From Tetracladium setigerum (lineage: Eukaryota; Ascomycota; Leotiomycetes; Helotiales): DNA of 64,000 bases. A model generated the notes under the pieces. It searched no databases. It was given only the letters and a program-made list of their open reading frames with translations, and was not told the origin of the DNA. The stretch is from contig PZJY01000005.1 in NCBI GenBank assembly GCA_031472005.1, positions 3,162,001-3,226,000 of the forward strand, written 5' to 3'. The position numbers and the translations under genes were made by a program. Within the stretch, counting starts at the first letter, position 1; every line of letters starts with the position of its first letter. Positions 34,723 through 44,289 of this stretch are shown here, in pieces.

Positions 34723-36652
34723 CTACGACCACTCTCTCTGTCCAGTCGTTGGATCCAATTTTGGATAATAAAACGCACAAATCGCTATAATAACGTAAAG
34801 ACACATCAAAAGCTGCCCTTCAAGCCAATGACTACGGCCATCTCCAATAAGATAGTTGACGAGAAGCACAGAAACAAATATAACTGCAATCTGGAAGCCG
34901 TCAAAGCTCAAAGTCATATCGTCCTTCCCCATTATCCATCCGATCATTACCATCAGCGGAATTAGCAACAAGGCAACCTGCATGCTAGAGCCAACAGCTA
35001 CACCGATAGCAAGATCCATTTTGTCTTTGATAGCGACCTAATATAAGTTAGCGCATGTCCTGTTTCTACTTCGCACATCGCTAGAAAAGCGGTTGAGCAC
35101 GTTGCAATGTCTACAGGGGCGGCCTACCGTCACTGCCGTAGCATGTTCTGCGGCATTTCCGACAATAGGAAGAAGTATCAGGCCCACAAACTCCTCCGAA
35201 ATAGTTCCGCCAGCCGTTATGGCATCGATAGAGTCAACCATAAACTCTGCGCAAAGACCAATGATTGCGGTCGAGATGGCGAGCGTTGCCCACGCTACCG
35301 CGATATGAATTTGAGGTTCCTCGGGTTCGTCGTCCGCTTCTTCGTAAGCATTTCTGTTGACTAGTTCATCGTTAGGCGGTCGGTCTGGTAGTTGTGCTCG
35401 ACCAGTAGACGCGCCTACTCCTCCAGCCTTGGCAACCCCCTTGGAAATGGCGCCATGGGGGAGAGCGTGCTTCCTTGGCTTTGCTGGAACTTTCTTGCTT
35501 GGCTCTTGAAATACGTCGTTGTGGGTGTGAAGTTGGAAGTACAAATATCCTGCATAGACCACGAGGAGGATAATCGATGTTCCTCGAGATAGTGACGCCA
35601 CAATATGGGTTGGAGCACTCGTTTCATCTGTGCTGCTGAAGAGATCGAAACAAGTGGGAATGATTAGACTTCCTACTGCTAATGCAAGGAGTGAACAGGC
35701 TGTTTGGGCAACAGTCTGATTGAAAAATTGCTCTGGTCGACGGAGTCCGCCAAAGAAGAAGCACATTCCAAGAACGAGAAGAAGATTAGATAGAACAGAC
35801 CCTATTAAGGATGTCTGGACGATCACAATTTTGTCTTGCTTCAAAGCAATGACCGAAACGATCAGCTCGACCGCGTTTCTAAAAGGTGTTAGACATAGCG
35901 TTGAGATTTTGGAGTTCAATCATACCCGAATGTCGCGTTCAATAGTCCGCCAAGACTTTCGCCCACATGCAAAGCAATCTCCTCCGTTGCAAAACTTAGC
36001 ATCGCTGCCAGTGGGATAATGGCAATGAAATTGACCACGAAGACAATGATCTTATTTACCCCTGCGTAGTTGAGTGCAATACCGACTGGTGCTGCCAAGA
36101 GCAATATGTTGATCCAGGAGTTGAGGATGGTTGCATGTATCTGGTTCTTGACCGTGAAAGGTTCGTGGTGAAGGACCTTGCCTTTATACCACGGCCTTTT
36201 CTTCTCGCCATCCTCCTCTTCGTCTTCCGTCTTTTCTCCCCGCTTGAACCTCGAAATGAATCGCCGTCTTGCTTTCTCCTCCTGACTTGGTTGTCTTGAC
36301 GGCGTCTTTCCCACAAACGTAGCTTCAGTATCCTGATCACTTGGTTTGCCAATGCTTCCTGTATCCTCCTGTTTTCCAGCACCTGTTGTATTGTACTCTC
36401 CAAACGGTTGTGATGATGGTTCTGGTGCTGTTGCGACCGCTGATAAGGGCTCATCACCTACGCCTTGTCCTGCCTCTACATCGTTTGCATTTGGAAATGT
36501 ATTTGACCGCATAGTCTTTCGAAATGGATTGTATGAATCGCCGTACCATGCCTCCTTTCGCGCCTTGCGACGAACTGTGTCTGTTTGGCAGTCAGCGGCT
36601 AAGTTGTCCAGATTTCTTGCTGATGATACTTACGCATGTTGAATTTACCCAT
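34723..36652 (-). CDS. VCX1-type vacuolar Ca2+/H+ exchanger (CaCA family)
   Basis: Exons 36652-36634, 36580-35926, 35878-35128 and 35037-34723 encode 579 residues. The first exon is only 19 bases (MGKFNM). A long hydrophilic N-terminus (about 140 residues) with basic KARRRFISRFKRG precedes about eleven membrane segments. The two alpha repeats that bind Ca2+ are GNAVELIVSVIALK, rebuilt by a splice at its first glycine, and GNAAEHATAVTVAIKDK, also rebuilt by a splice. Between them lies an acidic loop (EEADDEPEEPQ). Family members exchange vacuolar H+ for cytosolic Ca2+ and terminate calcium signals. The vacuolar site is inferred. Fungi usually have several paralogues, so no specific symbol is given. 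Confidence 0.93.
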
Positions 36653-37603
36653 CGTGAAATTGTGCTAGTCTCAAGAGACTCCAAAGCCAAGAATTGTTAT
36701 GAAGTGGCGGTAGTTGATAAGAAATGGGTCAAGTATTGGTGCACACAAAGGTTCAGTTGAGGATTTGGTGTATGAAGGAAGTATTTGTATCTTGGTTGTT
36801 GGTTGCATGTGGGATAATTCCTGGATTTGCTGTTATGTCTGATGACGAGATGATGTGGCAGACGCGTTCTTCATTACCCGGGAGTTGCGCCCCTGTTTAA
36901 GGGGAGGATAGCTGAAGAGAAGCTTCTCATTTGTCCATGGATATCCCCATCCCTTGCTAGTCGTTGAAAATACGGCAGCCATACTGAATCGGAAATTGAA
37001 GGTTTGACCGCAGGGTTTACTCCGTCCACTTTGCTATTTTCACCTTGTCGCTTCTCGAGTTTATTGCATTGATATGCCATTTCGAGACTCTGCTCTATTA
37101 GATCAATTCTCCCTGAGTGTCAAAGCTGGTTCAGAATCCTTCAAATATCACTGCGCGAGGGAACTTCCAGATTGCAAGCCACTTTTGCAACTTGGCAGGC
37201 CAACAAGCCTCGCAAGCATTTCTGGGCTTGCTTGTTTTTCACTTGGGACCTTGGCCATGCACTGCCACATGAAACAAGCTGGAGCGGGGTGCGCTTTTGG
37301 GCATCGCTTGACTCGTCTGTTGCATGCGAACTTTAATCATTTGATCACCGAGATACTTGGTAATTTGTTTCTCGCATTATTTCCTCTCTCACATCTCAAT
37401 AATGAGGTAGACTAATCATGCTCCGCATCAAAACCAACCTCACCGACTTTCATTAGGGAAATATTCTACTTTTCATAGCCGAGGGACTAGTCTGTAGTGG
37501 CCGTGCCAACAGGTGGGTTGGTTTTGAGCAACCTGGTAATACGTCATATTAAATTTTGCTTTAAAATGTTTGGTTTTATGATATCGTACCAAATGTACCA
37601 TCG
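36653..37603. other. Intergenic VCX1 promoter to GST 3' flank
   Basis: No gene recognised; the frame at 37074-37415 has no supporting features. Confidence 0.55.
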
Positions 37604-38477
37604 TCAGTGGGAATCTCTTTCAAGCCACTTCTTACTAGCATTGTAAAGTGTTTCTAGGGATGGCTCAATCGCGACAATCTTCCGGAAAATACCCTCTTCG
37701 ACAAGTTTCGTAAAGTGAAGGTATCCCACAACCACAAAGTCCGCATAACTCGCTTTTTTGTGTCAGTTGTGCACTCAAAGTTTGTAGAAGATGGAAACAT
37801 ACCGCTCTTTCCCAGTACAAATGGTCCGTCGTTCTTCTCCAAAATCAACCCTAATGCTTTCAATGAAGGAAGAGCCTCAATCCATGCTTCCTCCCCTCCC
37901 TGTTCTTTCAAAACTTGAGGTAGCGGCTTTCCAAATGTCTTCTCTCTCGTTTCGTAAAAGAAGTCTTTTGAAGGAGGATTTAAAAGGCTTCCTGGCACCC
38001 GAGGAATGCAGACTCCTGTAAGAGCTGTCTTGCATTTCATCAAGTTACGCTCAACTTCAGGGAACAGCGGATCATCGAATCTCAGAGAGGGCGATGGGTA
38101 GTCCTTTTCAAGCCTTTCGACAATTTTCTGTGAATCCATCAACCATGAACCATCTGGAAATTGAACAGCCGGAAGTGTGTATGGCCTGGCATCACTTGCG
38201 ACATTCGGGGAAACACTTGCGATTAGTTAGCTAGTGCGTCTGTTTTGAGAGGAGAACTCACTGTGGGGATATTGTAGCTCTTATATCTGGATACTCAATC
38301 CATTGGGTTTGATATTCGACGCCTTTGAAGTTCAAGGCCAGTCGTGCTAAATCAAATCAGCTTCTATGTCCCAAGACATGAATGGGGACAGTGGAGCGAA
38401 CTCTTCCAGGTGTTTGGTGACCAGCAACCTACTTGGCCCTTGCTCGGAATGTCATAGAATATCAGTGAGCTAACCAT
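37604..38477 (-). CDS. Glutathione S-transferase-like protein
   Basis: Exons 38477-38402, 38346-38262, 38215-37803 and 37752-37604 give 240 residues. The splices rebuild a thioredoxin-fold N-terminus: SLIFYDIPSKGQVGCWSPNT, then TRLALNFKGVEYQTQWIEYP, then PYTLPAVQFPDGSWLMDSQK; the last block holds the usual LPAV cis-proline and (D/E)S glutathione contacts. The C-terminal helical domain ends with VEEGIFRKIVAIEPSLETLY. It resembles the fungal Ure2p/EF1Bg-like GSTs that begin FYDIPSK. The presence of WSPNTWK at the active-site position suggests a serine-type enzyme. Detoxification or redox roles are possible; the substrate is unknown. The third intron ends in a run of six A followed by G, a weak acceptor, but it keeps frame and family order. 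It diverges from DIM1 across 449 bases. Confidence 0.87.
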
Positions 38478-38926
38478 TTTTCTCCAAAACCTTAATTGAC
38501 AAAGTGACAAGTTTGCTACCCACTCGCTGGTAGTAGATTATTATTATTGGGACATAAAGTAATAATTTAGACAAGTGAAAAGTGGCGCTACCCCGCGATC
38601 AAGCCCCCCACCTTGATAGCACAGGATATGATGTAATATTCACGGTTCAGAAACAATGATTTATTCTCATAAACAGTTCTATATATGGAGGAAGAACAGA
38701 ACAGAAAAGCAGGATCTTATAAAATGTTCCACAAGATGGTTCCTAGATCTAAAAGGTTGAATGGCATCAGGATTTAAGTCACTGAAATGTAGCACACGTG
38801 ACCGGCGATCCGTAAATAGTCTAGCGTCGCACCTGAATTCTTGAGTTCAACTTCGCGATCTTGAAGTCTAGGTTCAACTTCAGAACGACAACAAAACACC
38901 CTTCCACACACCTACCACAATACAAA
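38478..38926. promoter_or_regulatory. Divergent GST / DIM1 promoter with CACGTGAC
   Basis: This 449-base region separates two divergent starts. A CACGTGAC element at 38795-38802 lies about 130 bases before the DIM1 ATG; CACGTG is the core bound by Cbf1-type bHLH factors. Confidence 0.45.
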
Positions 38927-39666
38927 ATGGGTTCCGTTGTCTTGCCACATTTGGTCTCCGGATGGCACGTTGATCAGGCCATTATGAGCGAGGAGGAGAG
39001 ACTGGTGATCATTCGCTTTGGGCGTGATTGGGATCCTGATTGTATGCGACAGGATGAGGTTCTCTACCGTAAGTTCTGCCTCTCCTTTCTAAGTGGCCTC
39101 TCTAGCATATGAGTGCTGTCCTAGTCTGTTTTATTTGTGCCAGTGCTCTAGCGAAACCTGGGCTACCTTCCTCCCCAAGCTCGTGCTAATACCCCTCCAG
39201 GCATCGCTGATCGCGTCAAGAACTTTGCAGTTATCTACGTCTGCGATCTCGACCAAGTCCCTGATTTCAAACAGATGTATGGTATGTACAATCTTGATTT
39301 TGGATTCGGCTCTCCTTATATGAGAGACATGATGTGGGAGCTGTTCTTGAATAAGAACTCTTAGCACACGAACTGTACGAACAAGGCACCTACTAATATT
39401 GCTACAGAGCTCTACGACCCCGTCACCCTGATGTTCTTCTTTCGAAATAAACACATGATGTGCGATTTCGGTACTGGTAACAATAATAAGCTGAATTGGG
39501 TTCTGGAGGACAAGCAAGAGTTGATCGACATCATCGAGACGATCTACCGAGGCGCGAAGAAGGGTCGTGGTTTGGTTGTCAGTCCAAAGGGTATGCTGAA
39601 CCTCTGACTGAGTGCTGAAGAAATGCTGACATTCTCCTAGATTACTCTACTAGATACCGGTACTAG
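38927..39666 (+). CDS. DIM1: Dim1/Dib1 U5 snRNP thioredoxin-like protein
   Basis: Exons 38927-39068, 39201-39281, 39408-39590 and 39641-39666 encode 143 residues, matching the near-invariant 142-143 residue family. Typical blocks are LPHLVSGWHVDQAI, VIIRFGRDWDPDCM, VKNFAVIYVCDLDQVPDF, MFFFRNKHMMCDFGTGNNN and the end YRGAKKGRGLVVSPKDYSTRYRY. The protein has a thioredoxin fold without the redox CxxC and is a core component of the U4/U6.U5 tri-snRNP, needed for pre-mRNA splicing. The last exon is 26 bases. Introns are 49-132 bases with GT-AG ends. Confidence 0.96.
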
Positions 39667-40247
39667 ATCTCAACTTCTGCCATGGCAGAAGACTGATGCA
39701 ACGAATAATGATGCGCTGGGCTTGGAGTTGGGATTGCTTTTCGGAATATTGGGGTATCATGCGATAGGGTTCGTCTCACAATAAACTCTTTTGTAGAACT
39801 TGAAGATGCTAATTCGTGATTGAAAGTAAGTCGGTACCATTGAAAATATATGTGATGAGGTCTGTATGTGGGCGGCACGTCTCAAGTGAGCAAGCCCTTG
39901 TGAAGGCATGAAGTTTATTCATCTTATCAACCTGTTCAAGTGTTCAAGCTTCGGCACACAATCTTCTCGCCTTAACTTCCCTACTGGCTCTTTTGGATAC
40001 CACTCACCATTCTGTCCGTAAACCTCCGTCCGTTCCTAAGTGACACAACGTGAATCCAAGTTCTATATCCAGCTCTGGGAGTATGACTGGACATGGTACG
40101 TTAAGCCCATAACTCACAGCGTCCATCCATACCTACTGGATACCTATGAAATATCTTAGTTGTTAGTGCTAACGCCAAGCGCCAAGCAGAATCGCTTCAA
40201 GTCCTTCGATACTTGGGATATAAAATCAAACAAGTCAAATGTCTGCC
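39667..40247. other. Intergenic stretch DIM1 to 5S rRNA
   Basis: No gene recognised. A minus-strand frame near 39663-39878 overlaps the DIM1 3' end and is not credible. Confidence 0.55.
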
Positions 40248-40366
40248 ACATACGACCATAGACTGAAGAGAATTGGGCATCCCGTCCGCTCTGCCATACA
40301 CAAGCTTCAGATCGGTTGATTAGTAGTTGGGTGGGTGACCACCAGCGAATCCCAGCTGTTGTATGT
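40248..40366 (+). rRNA. 5S ribosomal RNA, dispersed single copy
   Basis: The length is 119 bases, the exact 5S size. The start ACATACGACCATA and end GTTGTATGT pair as helix I. CATCCCGTCCGCTCTGCCAT is the conserved loop B/C region, and GATTAGTAGTTGGGTGGGTG with ACCAGCGAATCCCAGCTG holds the internal control region and helices IV/V. Compared with the common filamentous-ascomycete 5S, the 14-28 and 60-68 regions differ, but CTGAAG and CTTCAG still form a perfect six-pair helix II, so the gene looks functional. Single dispersed 5S genes are normal in filamentous ascomycetes. Confidence 0.9.
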
Positions 40367-40377
40367 ATATAATATTC

Positions 40378-40391
40378 TTTTGCCCTTTTTT
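40378..40391 (+). terminator. Pol III terminator of 5S rRNA
   Basis: A TTTT run at 40378-40381 and a T6 run at 40386-40391 lie 12-25 bases beyond the 5S gene. Confidence 0.7.
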
Positions 40392-41484
40392 GTTCTGTTT
40401 AGAACAACTTTTTTGCCGCTAAGATTCCGCATTTGATACTGGACTGCCTGGTGCCTTGGAGATTTTCACTGCTGGTCAATCGTACGATCTTTGAGTCGTG
40501 ATCATAGATGATGATTTGGCGGTCTAGAGGGCTTTTTCCAAATTCATGTCAGATGTAAGTAAGAAGTGGGCTTTTTCAAATTACTTTTTTAGCTTTCGAT
40601 CATTTATAAGGTCTCCAGATCTGGACCTAATCATTTATTGCTGTAGATATCTCAAATTTTTTTGTTTGATGATAGTCAGGTTCGTTGGAACAGTATAGCT
40701 TTTAGCATATCTAGGTAGATATGCCAAGCGTGTCCATCGTAGAAGACAATTCATTACACGAAGTTTTAGATTTTTCAAGTCTATAGTTCAAACTTAGGAA
40801 ATATATATTAGACCTCAACTAGCAAGGAAGCATCCAGAACTGCCATTGTATACCGGCTTTATCAATGTATCCAGATATCAAACCTAATGCACACTTCTTA
40901 AGTATCACCATTGAGTGCCAGAACTCATTAAATGTGATTGAGATATTGCTGCTACTCCTTTCTACTCCAAGCTTATAGTTTCAGGTTGGATACTAGAAGA
41001 TACTTGCAGGGTAGCAGTTGATGATTTACAATCTGGGGTGTGGATGTCTTTTTGCTTGTGACGAAAGGTACCTTGATCATAGGATGGGGCTCACTTCACA
41101 AGCTTCGAGGCTACTATTTCTTTTGTGCCAGATCTTGTCGAATATCTGCATCCATATTTCAAGGCTTTCGGGTTTTGGATCATTGGATGCTTCCGAAATT
41201 AATTGAATGAATGTTAAGGGATAATAGAGAGGGGAGAAATGGCAAAGTTCAAAAGGTTGAATCAGTCATTTATTTCATTCTATCATCATCCCCTGATGGC
41301 AACTTCAGATTATATCCCGTCGAACGCTCGTCCATAACTACCCCAGCTCCTCCTTGACTACCTCAGTTCGTCATCTGTCGATGTTCATGTCATCAAATTC
41401 ACCCACTCCTTTTGTTCACTCATTCGCTCACCCACTCCAGGTTATGAGCCCGATGCCAATAATTGAGCTCTCTTGTCACCTCAA
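40392..41484. other. AT-rich intergenic stretch after 5S rRNA
   Basis: About 1.1 kb without a credible gene or repeat. The small frame at 41018-41206 has no supporting features. Confidence 0.55.
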
Positions 41485-42875
41485 TCACGAAGCTGGCTTT
41501 CCAAGTCCCTTAAGGCGCAAATAAACATCAGTGCCCCATCCGTACAAGCTCTGGACAGCAATTCCACCTCCAAAGTACTCCGCATATGCCCTCCCTAAAG
41601 GCAAACCATAGCCCAGTCCAGCTATCGAGCTAACTTCCCCTCCTGGTCCAGAGAGGTGGTTCAAGGCATCCATGTTAGTAGTACTACCCTTCGAACCAGG
41701 AAGTTCATCATCCGAGAACGTAGTAAATGAATAGGACCAGATATTTGGAAGTACTTCTGGACTGATCCCGCCTCCACGATCACGAATACGAATCGTGATA
41801 CCTGGTGTTGAGTCTTCAAAGGGCTTAATAGTCGGATTGTCCCTATCCTCAATCGTTTGCCCGTCTTCTGATTTTCTTGTACTTCGGCTCTCTGGCTCTG
41901 CAGCGATTGTGATGATGATGGGCTCCTGAGTTCTCCCGGATTCGACAGTGGCACGGAAGGCATTCTTCAACAGTTCTGTCATAATGTATTCCAGATGGAC
42001 CGGCACGTAGGCAAAAGTGGTAGAAGGCTCCCCGTCAATGATCCAGGTTGGCCTCACCCCATATTTGAGCTCACATATCTCCGCCACAAACTCCCCACAA
42101 TTATTTATAATTTCAGCTGGCCGTAGGGCTGTATCAATGACTCCAATATATGTGGATGAAGACGGATGTGCGGCGTCCTGGCGTGAATGTGGTTGGGAAG
42201 ATGTATGAAGATTGATGTGTTGCTCGGCGATCAATCTTGTCCCAATTCTCGCCCGCAAATGCTCGTCCAAGAAGTTCGTAACTGTCTCCCCGCTTATGTA
42301 TTTCCTGCATTCGAGGAATCCTCTGGCTAGCGTAGGAATGGTCGCCGCATGTGTGTCGACTAGATCAGTCAGAACATTCGTGAATTTGATCTCTTCAGCG
42401 AGCGTAGAAATGGTTTTCGATTTGTAAGGGAGGAGGCTCGAGAGGGAGTGGAGGTAATTTCCGTAGATTTTCGCGATGCTTGGATTCGATACTACTATGA
42501 AGGGGAGATTTCGAAGGCATTCAATTCGGTGGGCGAGGCGGATAGGGAGGAGGTCGAGTGTAAAGTTCGCCGAGGCGAATAAAGCTTCTTTAGAGAGCGG
42601 TGGCCGGCCATTTCTGCAGAAGTCAGCAGGGTCACAGGTAGTTGAAGAAACGCATACTTGACAAGGTCTGCTAAGCTCAAATGATGTAACGGCTTAGCTG
42701 CGAGATTGGCCACCTCATCGTCAGCAATTGTGGTTGAGCTTGGTGGGTATGACCATTTTTGGGTGGACGGTGAAGGATATCGACAAAGTTTTGTGGACTG
42801 CGAGATTAACCGCAGAGAGTTTATTTGGCTGACATTTCTGGTACGACTTCGCAACAGACTCAAGGAGCTATTCAT
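41485..42875 (-). CDS. Mitochondrial pyruvate/branched-chain dehydrogenase kinase (PDK/BCKDK)
   Basis: Exons 42875-42658 and 42613-41485 encode 448 residues. The N-terminus MNSSLSLLRSRTRNVSQ, rich in Ser/Arg without acids, is a plausible mitochondrial presequence. A four-helix regulatory region includes THAATIPTLARGFLECRKYI. The GHKL ATPase domain follows: N-box MTELLKNAFRATVE, G1 box RIRDRGGGIS, and G2 box IAGLGYGLPLGRAYAEYFGG. Such kinases phosphorylate serine on the E1-alpha subunit of pyruvate or branched-chain 2-oxoacid dehydrogenase and switch it off. Fungi have two or more paralogues and the sequence alone does not tell which this is. The insertion between N-box and G1 box (SRSTRKSEDGQTIEDRDN) is longer than in animal PDKs. 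Confidence 0.9.
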
Positions 42876-43184
42876 GGTGGCATGGAATGCATTGGTGGTG
42901 ATGTTGTAGTTTGGAAGAAGTTCCAGGCCGTGTCACAAAGCGGAAGAAGCAATGTTTATTGACTAGCTTGATTTGGTAACATTCACTACCATCATTTGCT
43001 CCTGCTGTTTTCACCAACCCTGCCATTTTGCACATGTATGAGCTTGACTATTTTGGAAGTACAAGCATAGGTAGTTCCTTCAATGTTTGTTTAAATGCAT
43101 GATATTCCGGGTATGCCTAGTTGCTAAAAGCTACAATTGGGGTGGACGACTCCTTCATTATGCCCCCACCGTTCCAACAACCGC
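42876..43184. other. Spacer PDK-like gene to proteinase inhibitor
   Basis: Dehydrogenase kinase 5' flank and the 3' flank of the small inhibitor gene, both on the minus strand. Nothing else seen. Confidence 0.55.
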
Positions 43185-43572
43185 CTAGTTGATGCTAACG
43201 ACGCCATCAATTTCGGCAGACTTGATGTGCTTGCTCTCTGCAAATGTCGAGACGGAATCCTTTGGCATCAAGACACTGTTGGATAAGCATCAGCATGCTG
43301 CGTCACCTCAATTAAGGTAAAGGAAAGGAAAGCATCGGCTTACGTGAAACCAGGGAAGAGGGTATACTCTTCCTCAACCTTTCCGCCTTGCTCCTCTGCA
43401 AACTTCTTTGCACTGTTGTTGTTTAGCATAAATAAAGATTTAGATAAGTAGAGGAAGGGAGGCATACGGAGCGACGTCCTCCTTGGTCTCGCAGACGATC
43501 TAGAGATGTTAGCTCAACCTCTGCAAGTGCTATCATACGGCCTACAATGTGCTTGACGGTTTCTCCAGCCAT
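43185..43572 (-). CDS. Small I9-type proteinase inhibitor (Pbi2-like), four short exons
   Basis: Exons 43572-43546 (27), 43499-43468 (32), 43412-43344 (69) and 43275-43185 (91) join in frame to 72 residues, too fragmented for an ORF scan. The product begins MAGETVKHIIVCETKED. The centre reads KKFAEEQGGKVEEEY followed by TLFPGFTVLMP, and the end carries HIKSAEIDGVVSIN. This is the inhibitor I9/propeptide fold: a VKHIIV first strand, a helix with KKFAEEQGG, and IEIDG-like last strand. Yeast Pbi2 has the same size and inhibits vacuolar proteinase B in the cytosol, and also aids vacuole fusion. There is no signal peptide. All introns are GT-AG, and the model needs three splices, so transcript support would be valuable. 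Confidence 0.82.
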
Positions 43573-44289
43573 TTTGATGTTTGGTTTGTTGATTTGGATA
43601 TTTGGTTTTTGGTGAGAGGTGTTGGAGTAGTAGAAGTTGTTTTGGGAATTCAAAGTGGTATGAGGAGGGGGAGGGGCAATAGCCAGGAGGGTGCAACGGA
43701 GGACTTTATATACAGCCGGGACCCACCAGCAAAGCTGAACCTGGACGTAGCCTTGGTGCACACGACCGCAGCCCTCACGATGACTGGCATGTGAGTTGAT
43801 TGATTGGGCTTTAAAACGCCGTGTTTCCACACTTTCGAATCCGCGTCCTTTCGACAGCTTGGTGGTGATGCATTGCTGCGAGCTGGGGAACGTACGTCAT
43901 CTGCCGAGTCAAGAGGGTGGGACAAATCTGATATCTCGATACTAACGACACCACCACGTCGATGTATGTCAATTCAGTACATGCCTCCTCTCGAGTATAC
44001 TTAGTTTCATGAAGTGACAGATTAAAAATCACCGTCGTCGCAGTTACCATGTTCTCAAAGTCAATAATAAACATCCAGTTCCAACAGAAGCGAGCCAATG
44101 CCAAGACATCTCCCTCATAGCACACGTGACTACCTGATAAGCCGATAAGTGATGTGCCAAGCACCTTTAGCTTCAATCCGGCTAGCTCCACCTTATCCGT
44201 GCGGCAGAAAACTTCCCGCCAAAATTTATTTTGAAGCTCAAGATGTGAATGTTGTCGTCGCTGTTGTTAATTTCTCCAAACCTCACATC
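43573..44289. promoter_or_regulatory. Divergent promoter of inhibitor gene and BMS1, with CACGTGAC
   Basis: 717 bases between two divergent starts. CACGTGAC at 44123-44130 lies about 165 bases upstream of BMS1, and an AAAATTT element lies near 44221, reminiscent of ribosome-biogenesis promoters. Assignment of function is inference. Confidence 0.4.
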
